This document shows, one piece after another, positions 54,841 through 62,246 of a stretch of 64,000 nt of DNA. The position numbers and the translations under genes were made by a program. Under the pieces are notes generated by a model. The model worked only from the letters and a program-made list of their open reading frames with translations. It had not been told where the DNA came from and made no database searches. How positions within the stretch are numbered: position 1 is the stretch's first letter; each line of letters starts with the position of its first letter. The DNA is from Terriglobus sp. RCC_193 (GTDB lineage Bacteria > Acidobacteriota > Terriglobia > Terriglobales > Acidobacteriaceae), in contig NZ_JBFUPK010000001.1 of the NCBI RefSeq assembly GCF_041355105.1, positions 1,922,001 through 1,986,000 on the forward strand, in the 5' to 3' direction.

Positions 54841-57800
54841 ATGCTGACGATTTCGAAACCGTTGAGCGCAGGTCAGGCTCAGACCTATCACGCCAAGGAG
54901 TTCACGGCTGCGGAGCAGAATTATTGGAAGCAAGGCAATGAAATCATCGGGGAGTGGCAAGGCCGGATGGCGGCAGGCTTTGGTCTCTCAGGCGGCGTAG
55001 CAGCCGAAGACTTTGCTCGTCTCAGCAGCGGCCAGCATCCACAAACTGAGAAGCAACTCGTCCAGCATCGTAAAGCGCAAGAGTATTCAAACGCCCAAGG
55101 CGAAACGGTCAAACCCGTTGAACATCGTGCGGGGTGGGACGCCACCTTTTCAGCGCCGAAATCAGTCTCCCTGACCGCGTTGGTAGGTGGCGATGACCGC
55201 GTAAGAGTGGCACATCGAGAGGCTGTCACTTTCGCTCTGGAACAGTTGGAGCGTTACACTCAGGCTCGAATTGGCGGCAATCATCCGCCCGAATCGACGG
55301 GCAGATTTATCGCGGGAAAGTTTGAACATGACACCGCCCGTCCAGTGAATGGCTACGCCGCCCCTCAACTCCATACTCACGCCGTCGTCTTCAACATGAC
55401 CGAACGGCAGGATGGTTCCTTCCGTGCCCTTCAGCCGCAAAGCCTCTTTGCATCCCAGCAGTTCGCGACCGCTGTTTACCAATCCGAGTTAATGTTCCGG
55501 CTGAAGAAGCTCGGCTACGAGATCCAGCCAGGTAGGAGCGGTGCGCCAGAGATCAAGGGCTATTCGCCCGAATACTTGGCCGCTTCCAGCCCGCGCCGCC
55601 AGCAGATCGAAGAAGCTTTGGCGCGAAGCGGTTTTTCCAGTCCCGAAGCCGCTCAGATTGCGGCCCATACGACCCGAGATCGCAAGCAGATCATGACGCC
55701 GGAAAAGGTGCTGGCCGCGCACAGGCAGATTGCAGATGAGTTTGGGAATCAGGCCGACCGAGTCGTCAAAGAGGCCCAGGATCGGGCACAAGGTCGGCAT
55801 CACTCCAACGGCCAGAAAGAGAACGACCCGCACCAGAAGGCGCGGGAGAGTGTGAGCTTCTCCAAGGCGAGAAACTTCGAAAGAGATGCTGTGATCGACG
55901 AGCGAACCATCATGCGCGACGCGTTACGTCGAGGGATGGGCGAAGTCACCTATAGCGAGGTCCTAGCCAACTTTCAGAAGCGCGAAGCGGCAGGCGAATT
56001 CCTCAAAGTCGAAGTACCGGGCCAGCATTCTGCCAGCCGGTTCACCACCCGAGACATGCTCCACGCCGAGCGCTCGAATATTGACTACATTCTGGCCGCA
56101 AAGAATACGGTCGCACCAATCATGTCGGCGGAGGCCGCTTCGAAGTTCGCCGGTTCTGTAGAGATGTTGAACCCCGCGCAGCGGCGGACGACCGAGGAAG
56201 TGCTATCCACTACTGACCGGGTTCACGGCCTTCAGGGATACGCAGGCAGTGGGAAAACCACAACGCTTAGAAGTATCCGCGAGGCAGCCGAGAGTCGAGG
56301 GTACGCCGTGGAGGGGTTCGCGCCAACCAATCGAGCTGCTAACCAGCTCAAAGAGGCCGGCGTGAGCGCTGAAACTCTTCAGAGATTTCTCGCGCGTGGC
56401 GGGTCTGCCGAAGCTGCGTCGGATCCAGCCGCAAGGCGGCTTTACATGGTGGACGAGTCGAGCCTCACCAGCACTAAGCAGATGCAAAGCTTCTTCGAGA
56501 AGATCGGATCAAATGACAGAGTTTTGCTGATCGGCGATGTCCGACAGCACCAAGGCGTAGACGCAGGAAAGCCGTTCGAGCAGTTGCAGGATGCCGGTAT
56601 GAGAACGTCCAAACTCGACGAGATTATCCGACAAAAAGACGAAGGACTCCATCGTGCCGTAGAACATCTTTCGCAGGGTCAGACGGCAGACGGAGTACGC
56701 CTCTTGCGGGAGCAAGGCCGTGTGTCGGAAGCGCCCGAGCGTGCCGAGCGAATCGTGAGCATAGCCAAGGAGTACGCAGCGAAGCCAAACGGAACACTGG
56801 TCATTTCTCCGGACAACGCAAGCCGAGTGGAGCTGAACCAAGCCATCCGCGCGGAGCTTCGGGAGCGTGGTGACGTCAGAGGGCCGGATATGGAATTTAC
56901 GGTGCTTGTTGCCCGTTCGGAGCTAAACAGCGAAGACCGCAAGTGGGCTGCGCAGTACCAGGTCGCAGATGTGCTGCAGTACACCCGTGGCAGCAAAGAG
57001 ATAGGTATTGGGCCTTTGGGATATGCCACTGTTCGAGCGATTGACGAGCAAGCCAATCGTCTCACGGTAGAGAGACAGGACGGCCAGCAAGTCAGTTACG
57101 ACCCGAAACGGCTCAGCGGGATTACGGCCTACAGAGAAGTAACGCGACCGTTCGCTCAGGGGGACCGGCTACAGTTCACCACGAACGACCGTGAACTTGG
57201 CATCTCCAATCGCCAGCTCGCCACAGTCGAGAAATCGTCACCGTCCGAAATGAGTGTTCGCCTTGATGGTGAGGAAGGACGAACGATCAACCTCCGACCG
57301 GAGCAGATGCGTCACTTCGATCACGGCTATGCCGTCACGTCGCACAGCTCACAAGGACTCACCGCCGACCGTGTCCTCATCAATGTAGAGGTTTCGGCGC
57401 ATCGCGACCTTATCAATCAGCGATTCGCTTACGTTGCGGTGTCCCGCGCAGCTTACGATGTGCGGCTCTTCACCGACGACGGAAACCGGCTCGAAAAGGA
57501 TCTCGCGCGGGATGTGAGCAAGTCGGCAGCCATTGAAACAAGACCCCAAAAGGAGAATACGATGAACTTCCAAAATGAGCACGCTGACAAGAGGGAGCCG
57601 AGCAAAGAACCCCAAAGAATGCCCATCGAAATCTATGCGTCTTCGCTGACTCCGGAAGTCGTTAAAGAGGACATTCGCTTCGCGGAGCGGCAGCTAGAGC
57701 AAGGGCTCTCGCGACCTGAATCAGTGAGGAACCTGACTAGTGACCACGTCCGCCGAACAGAGGCGGAGCCATCGGCACTATCCTTGGCCGAGCGCTATAC

Positions 57801-58170
57801 AACTCACATCACGGACTTGGTGCGCCATCTTCCTGAGCAGCCGGCCGAAAAGGTCTTGGAATTCCTTCAACCGTCGCTGAATGACGTTGTCCACTGGGAA
57901 CCTGCACTCAATGCTCTCGGAGCTGCTCAATCCGATTCACTCTTGTGGAGGAGAGAACACGGGGACATCCAGAGCTATCAGCAGGCCGCAGAGCCCCGAG
58001 GCTGGCTCCATATCGATAGTGCAGGACAATTCTTCAACCGGAGCGCGCAAGCAATCACGAGCGACCAGGCCTTGACTCCCTTTGGATTGACGGCTGCGGG
58101 AACTCTCGCGCAGGAACGCGGCCAAGCGCAGGACATCGGCAAACAGGCCGGAGTAGGGATGTCACTCTAA
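54841..58170 (+). CDS. traI: MOBF-family relaxase-helicase (TrwC/TraI type)
   Basis: An 1109-residue two-function enzyme. The N-terminal TrwC relaxase domain (about residues 1-300) has HRAGWDATFSAPKSVSLT and PQLHTHAVVFN with metal ligands H178 and H180. Candidate catalytic tyrosines include the YWKQ Tyr near residue 29. The helicase domain starts with GLQGYAGSGKTTTLR (Walker A near residue 468) and has DESSLTSTKQM and the C-terminal VTSHSSQGLTADRV. It nicks the origin of transfer and unwinds the strand. The last 200 residues carry no motif I recognise. Confidence 0.93.
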   Translation: MLTISKPLSAGQAQTYHAKEFTAAEQNYWKQGNEIIGEWQGRMAAGFGLSGGVAAEDFARLSSGQHPQTEKQLVQHRKAQEYSNAQGETVKPVEHRAGWDATFSAPKSVSLTALVGGDDRVRVAHREAVTFALEQLERYTQARIGGNHPPESTGRFIAGKFEHDTARPVNGYAAPQLHTHAVVFNMTERQDGSFRALQPQSLFASQQFATAVYQSELMFRLKKLGYEIQPGRSGAPEIKGYSPEYLAASSPRRQQIEEALARSGFSSPEAAQIAAHTTRDRKQIMTPEKVLAAHRQIADEFGNQADRVVKEAQDRAQGRHHSNGQKENDPHQKARESVSFSKARNFERDAVIDERTIMRDALRRGMGEVTYSEVLANFQKREAAGEFLKVEVPGQHSASRFTTRDMLHAERSNIDYILAAKNTVAPIMSAEAASKFAGSVEMLNPAQRRTTEEVLSTTDRVHGLQGYAGSGKTTTLRSIREAAESRGYAVEGFAPTNRAANQLKEAGVSAETLQRFLARGGSAEAASDPAARRLYMVDESSLTSTKQMQSFFEKIGSNDRVLLIGDVRQHQGVDAGKPFEQLQDAGMRTSKLDEIIRQKDEGLHRAVEHLSQGQTADGVRLLREQGRVSEAPERAERIVSIAKEYAAKPNGTLVISPDNASRVELNQAIRAELRERGDVRGPDMEFTVLVARSELNSEDRKWAAQYQVADVLQYTRGSKEIGIGPLGYATVRAIDEQANRLTVERQDGQQVSYDPKRLSGITAYREVTRPFAQGDRLQFTTNDRELGISNRQLATVEKSSPSEMSVRLDGEEGRTINLRPEQMRHFDHGYAVTSHSSQGLTADRVLINVEVSAHRDLINQRFAYVAVSRAAYDVRLFTDDGNRLEKDLARDVSKSAAIETRPQKENTMNFQNEHADKREPSKEPQRMPIEIYASSLTPEVVKEDIRFAERQLEQGLSRPESVRNLTSDHVRRTEAEPSALSLAERYTTHITDLVRHLPEQPAEKVLEFLQPSLNDVVHWEPALNALGAAQSDSLLWRREHGDIQSYQQAAEPRGWLHIDSAGQFFNRSAQAITSDQALTPFGLTAAGTLAQERGQAQDIGKQAGVGMSL

Positions 58171-58192
58171 AAATCACTTCACACCCTCCTGG

Positions 58193-59299
58193 CTATGTCG
58201 CGCAGGGATAATGCGCCGCGCTCTTCTTTAGAAGGTTCTTAGTGAGTCCCAATGCACCGAAGTAGGCTTGCGATGACCGGGCATCTGCAAAATCGTTCAG
58301 CAATCCGTCACGGAGAATCTTGAGCAGGCTGTGCCGGATGATGAAACTGATCGCTTCCAAAAGCATGTCATACCGGCTTATATCGTCGCCGTAGATATTG
58401 GAGCGTCCCGTTTCGAAGTAGTACGCCGGGATTCGATCTCCATGGGCGATGTGATTCCGCAAGCAATAGAGGTCGCCAATGATGTCCGCCACAGTAAGAT
58501 TGGGATTCGTGTAGACAGACGACAGCTCCTCTGGCGGGTAAATCGGGGTCGCGCCTCCCAAGAATGACTTAATACGCTCGCGCGCCACTAAACTCCCAGA
58601 ATGTTGCGCATCCCGCGATTGCGTTGTGAACAGTGACTCAACGGCTGTTGTCCACAAGAAAAATTTCGCTCGCCAGTCGTCATTTTGGAAATGACCTGAT
58701 TCGTGCATGGCAATGCACATGCGATATTTCCAAAATTCTCCGGCCATCGCTTCCCGAAATCTCGGAAGGTAAATCCGCAGCGAATGCGCATCGGCGGAGC
58801 GAAATGCCAAAGTTCGATGGCTGATCGGATTTATGACATTGTCCAATGGCGTATCGAAAGCAATCCGCGTGAGGAAGCCCTCATGGTCTATGCGACCCTC
58901 GAAAAAATGAAGATGTTGCGTGGTCGGGCGTAGTAATCGAAGACATGCAGCCGCTTCCCGAACGAGCGTGCGGGAACGGAATATAAGGTCAGTGCTGAAC
59001 GCTGTGATTTTCCCTGACTCGTCAAACTCCAACTCAGGAAAGCGGTGGATGATGGCATATTTCAGGCGCGACAAACTCTCGTATGTATGCTGACCGATGA
59101 AATTTTCGAAAACATCAAACTCATCATCTCGGATGAGCGGTGAAACATCCTCTATCGTCAATCCAGGCAAAACTTCAAAAGGAAGAATGGCTGGATCGAA
59201 ATCCTCATCATCTCCGCCACCTCGAAGCAATCCGGAGGAGATTCGCTCGATGGCATACAAGGAAAAATGGGTGTTGGGACTCTCCATTGCATCTTCCAT
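58193..59299 (-). CDS. HEPN-domain protein (Apea-like), possible RNase
   Basis: A 368-residue protein without signal or membrane segment. Its C-terminal third has LWTTAVESLF and YCLRNHIAHGDR, the R281-N-x3-H286 (Rx4H) catalytic motif of HEPN RNases. An HESGH sequence at residues 199-203 also matches HEXXH, perhaps by chance. The N-terminal half has no motif I recognise. It lies 44 bp after the Mrr-like gene on the same strand, convergent with the relaxase gene. Composition is lower in G+C than the conjugation genes (24 of 60 at line 59101). A defence or toxin role is inferred. Confidence 0.75.
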   Translation of the reverse strand: MEDAMESPNTHFSLYAIERISSGLLRGGGDDEDFDPAILPFEVLPGLTIEDVSPLIRDDEFDVFENFIGQHTYESLSRLKYAIIHRFPELEFDESGKITAFSTDLIFRSRTLVREAAACLRLLRPTTQHLHFFEGRIDHEGFLTRIAFDTPLDNVINPISHRTLAFRSADAHSLRIYLPRFREAMAGEFWKYRMCIAMHESGHFQNDDWRAKFFLWTTAVESLFTTQSRDAQHSGSLVARERIKSFLGGATPIYPPEELSSVYTNPNLTVADIIGDLYCLRNHIAHGDRIPAYYFETGRSNIYGDDISRYDMLLEAISFIIRHSLLKILRDGLLNDFADARSSQAYFGALGLTKNLLKKSAAHYPCAT

Positions 59300-59343
59300 T
59301 CTCCGCCTGCAGGATCTGCTGACTGGTTAGTTTACGAACTAGT

Positions 59344-60291
59344 TCAGAGTAGCGCGTCGTCCACCAGAGTCAATGGTTCAAGCCGATAGCGATGAAACTC
59401 CTCGGCAGTCTCGGGTAGTGCATCCATTACATCCATCGTGATAATTGCCTCGACCGCTGGGTCTGTTACCTCACGCCAGCCCGCCACCTTGCCGCGAGAG
59501 ATTGCTCCGGTGTCGATCGGTGCTGTTTTGAACTGGTTGGTCGTGAAACTTCCATCCTGGTCGTTGAGCAACCCCTTGACGCTAATCGGCAGCGGACCGA
59601 GGTGTGCTCGATGAGCAACTCTCAATCTTGCGGTGATGCGAACATGACTCTGAGCATCTCTGAAATGCACAATTGCGTGTTCCGCGACCACGACAGAATG
59701 AATCCCGGATTCCTGTAGAGAGATGTCATGCATCCATTTCTGACCGAAAAGGGTGATGACCCATCCGAGATGTTCGTCTTTGGTATCGAAGACCTCCAGG
59801 AAGTGGAGGTCTTCACCGGGCAGACCCGGACAGTGATGTCCAGGCAGAGATTCAAAAGTTACGTTCCATGCTTCAAGGATGGTCGAACGTACCAAGACCG
59901 GGATGGCGACCTCGGAACTCCAATCGATGCTTTCTGTGTCGAGATATGTGCGTGTCTCTATGCCGCGATTGCGGGCCATGTTTATTGCGCCGGGCGTGAA
60001 TCCAGCGCTGGAGATTAGTACGCCCTTATTTGCTTTGACATCTGTGAGTGAGCTGGCGAACTCACCAATGACGCTGACATCAATCGGGCGCGCTTCATCC
60101 TTGCATTCGACAACGATCAAAAGAGGATAATTTGCGACAGTGATACGTATCGTGATGTCGAGCTGGCGCTCAACGCCAGATTCATGGCCTACGATCTTTT
60201 CGTTGTGGGCAACGACAGCGCCCTGCGGCGCCAACTGGGAATGGATCTCATGGATGACTTTTTCGAACCGCTTCCACTTCGCTTCTGCCAT
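59344..60291 (-). CDS. Mrr-like restriction endonuclease
   Basis: A 315-residue protein. Residues about 5-120 form an Mrr-type PD-(D/E)XK domain: ERQLDITIRI gives D45, LLIVVECKDEARP gives E62-x-K64, followed by KGVLISSAGFTPGAINMA, a strong Mrr family block. The remaining 190 residues form a beta-rich C-terminal domain that I cannot assign; it is not the usual winged-helix Mrr_N region, which is absent. It is first in an apparent operon with the HEPN gene. A DNA-targeting defence role is likely. Confidence 0.82.
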   Translation of the reverse strand: MAEAKWKRFEKVIHEIHSQLAPQGAVVAHNEKIVGHESGVERQLDITIRITVANYPLLIVVECKDEARPIDVSVIGEFASSLTDVKANKGVLISSAGFTPGAINMARNRGIETRTYLDTESIDWSSEVAIPVLVRSTILEAWNVTFESLPGHHCPGLPGEDLHFLEVFDTKDEHLGWVITLFGQKWMHDISLQESGIHSVVVAEHAIVHFRDAQSHVRITARLRVAHRAHLGPLPISVKGLLNDQDGSFTTNQFKTAPIDTGAISRGKVAGWREVTDPAVEAIITMDVMDALPETAEEFHRYRLEPLTLVDDALL

Positions 60292-60516
60292 GTCGTCATC
60301 GTCTCAAGATGTGTGTTGCTTGGGCAAGAGCGAAGCTCGTAAGCGCATGTTCTTGGCGCGCAAGCTGTTGAGGCTGCGCTGAGTACTAGATTGCCTGCAT
60401 TTGCGCAGCGTTCGGTTCGGATGCCGAGCAGGAGCAATCCTTCAGGAGTTTTCAACTGACGAGAACAGGCTGATGCACTCATCGAGCCAGAATTGTCCTC
60501 ATAAGCGCCCTTCTCT

Positions 60517-61659
60517 TCAGTCCAGAACCCTCGTTCCCGACGTGATCGGAGCAGCACTTGATCGGTCAATCAGGTCTGCCTCGGGTATGACACCTCCCTC
60601 GACTTCAAAGTTGCTTAAGCCAATCCCAACCAATCGGTAAAGTTGCCGCGCGTCGAAATCGACACGAGTACAGAGATGCAGACCTAAATTTGTGAAATCC
60701 TCACACGTCATCGGGACAGTGGGCGGCGTCAAGCTGCGAGTGAGCGAATTGAACTCTTTTGTCTTCAGTTTGAGCACTACCGTCCGGCCCCGACGCGCGT
60801 TTGCTTGCGAGGCATTCCAGACTTTCTCTGCTAGCCGCCGAATGTGTTGTTCGCACTCGGATAGTGGGATGTCGTCAAGGAATGTGTCTTCAGCGGAAAT
60901 TTGCTTGCGAACCCGATTTGAGATCACTGGATTGTTGTCAATGCCACGCGCCAGTTGGAACAACCGTGTGCCCCAACTTCCAAAGTGGCCTTCGAGCGTC
61001 GGGAGATCCATTGCGTAGATGTCGCTAACGGTTTTTATACCAACGTCCGACATCCGCGCTTCGGTGACTTTGCCGACACCAGGAATCTTCCCGACAGGTA
61101 GCGGCATCAGGAACGATTGAACCTCGTGCGGTTGGACAACGAACTGGCCGTTCGGTTTCCTCCAGTCAGAAGCAATCTTCGCAATGAATTTGTTCGGTGC
61201 GATCCCGGCAGACGCAGTAAGGTTCAGTTCATCCCAAATCTGTAGTCGGATGGTCTTCGCGACTAGCGTTGCGGTCTTCAAGCCAGTCTTGTTCACCGTG
61301 ACATCGAGGTAGGCTTCATCAAGCGATAGCGGCTCAATGTCGTCCGTGTGCCGTTCGAAGATTTCACGAACAGCTTTTGATACGGCTTTGTAACGTACGA
61401 AATCAGGTGGGAGAAACACTGCATCGGGACACATGCGCTCTGCCGTGATCGCCGGCATAGCGGAGCGTACGCCGAACCGCCGAGCCTCGTAGGACGCTGC
61501 ACAGACTACCGAACGCTTACCCTTCCAAGCCACGACAACAGGCCGACCCTTGAGAGATGGGTCATCGCGTTGCTCGACGGACGCATAGAAGGCGTCCATA
61601 TCGACATGAACGATCTTGCGAGTGCCTATCGCCAGGATTGCGTCCGTCAGATCATCCAT
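60517..61659 (-). CDS. dinB: Y-family DNA polymerase IV
   Basis: A 380-residue Y-family polymerase from the ATG at 61659 (MDDLTDAIL); an alternative ATG at 61698 would overlap the preceding gene by more. Palm residues are intact: HVDMDAFYASVEQ (D20, D22) and SLDEAYLDV. The GIGKVT-like finger (KIPGVGKVTEARM) and the little-finger domain follow. Because catalytic residues are present it is not an ImuB, which lacks them. It is the last gene of the dnaE2 cassette. Confidence 0.93.
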   Translation of the reverse strand: MDDLTDAILAIGTRKIVHVDMDAFYASVEQRDDPSLKGRPVVVAWKGKRSVVCAASYEARRFGVRSAMPAITAERMCPDAVFLPPDFVRYKAVSKAVREIFERHTDDIEPLSLDEAYLDVTVNKTGLKTATLVAKTIRLQIWDELNLTASAGIAPNKFIAKIASDWRKPNGQFVVQPHEVQSFLMPLPVGKIPGVGKVTEARMSDVGIKTVSDIYAMDLPTLEGHFGSWGTRLFQLARGIDNNPVISNRVRKQISAEDTFLDDIPLSECEQHIRRLAEKVWNASQANARRGRTVVLKLKTKEFNSLTRSLTPPTVPMTCEDFTNLGLHLCTRVDFDARQLYRLVGIGLSNFEVEGGVIPEADLIDRSSAAPITSGTRVLD

Positions 61660-61942
61660 GACAAAGCCTGCAGGTGGTGTAGTGTCGAACGAACTCATCC
61701 CACTCAGGAATCCCGATAAAGCCCGATGAGTCCAGATGTGCGAAGTCACTTGGCTCTAAGAACGTGAAATCAGTTGGACGTTCAAGCATGAACGAGAACA
61801 GCAATTCGATGCCATAAGCGCAAGGAGCGCCTTTACCCTTCGGGAAGAGATAGCCGATAGACGCGTCCGAAAGGCGACCCTGCATTCGTGTCTCCTTCGC
61901 CGTTAAGTCTGGCATATCGCGCCTTGTTTCCTGAAATTCCAT
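61652..61942 (-). CDS. Small hypothetical protein of the dnaE2-dinB cassette
   Basis: A 96-residue protein if it starts at the ATG at 61942 (MEFQETRRDM), 10 bases after the preceding stop; a longer form from 61984 is possible. Contains two Cys close together at the C-terminus (TTCRLCHG), reminiscent of half a zinc site, and an acidic/aromatic middle (FTFLEPSDFAHLD). No recognised family. Overlap of its stop with the dinB start shows co-translation. Possibly an accessory factor taking the place of ImuA. Confidence 0.6.
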   Translation of the reverse strand: MEFQETRRDMPDLTAKETRMQGRLSDASIGYLFPKGKGAPCAYGIELLFSFMLERPTDFTFLEPSDFAHLDSSGFIGIPEWDEFVRHYTTCRLCHG

Positions 61943-61952
61943 ATGGACCACT

Positions 61953-62246
61953 TCAGCGCGGCGAATCATCGTCATTTGCGACATACCAAGGCACTTTCTT
62001 CGACTGAAACAGATCTGGATATCGAGTGGTCAAGAAGGTCAGGACACGCTTCGCGACTCGCACGCTATGCTCCACTTCTTTTTCCCATTCGATGCTCGAA
62101 AGACCGTCGCTGTGGGTGGCGTCCCAACTGATCGTCCGCATCCCTAGGATGAGGCCTGCCGTGATGACCATCGCTGGTCCGAGCTTCTGCTGATCGACTT
62201 CATTGCGATGCCCGCCTACCTGAGAGCCTTTATTAGTGGAAGTCAT
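61953..62246 (-). CDS. Small hypothetical protein of the dnaE2-dinB cassette
   Basis: A 97-residue protein whose ATG at 62246 lies inside the 3' end of dnaE2 (14-bp overlap), with a ggtgac ribosome binding site. It has one hydrophobic stretch (PAMVITAGLILGM) and an otherwise helical sequence (EHSVRVAKRVLTFLTTRYPD). I do not recognise a family. The tight overlaps on both sides argue that it is real and works with the two polymerases. Confidence 0.65.
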   Translation of the reverse strand: MTSTNKGSQVGGHRNEVDQQKLGPAMVITAGLILGMRTISWDATHSDGLSSIEWEKEVEHSVRVAKRVLTFLTTRYPDLFQSKKVPWYVANDDDSPR

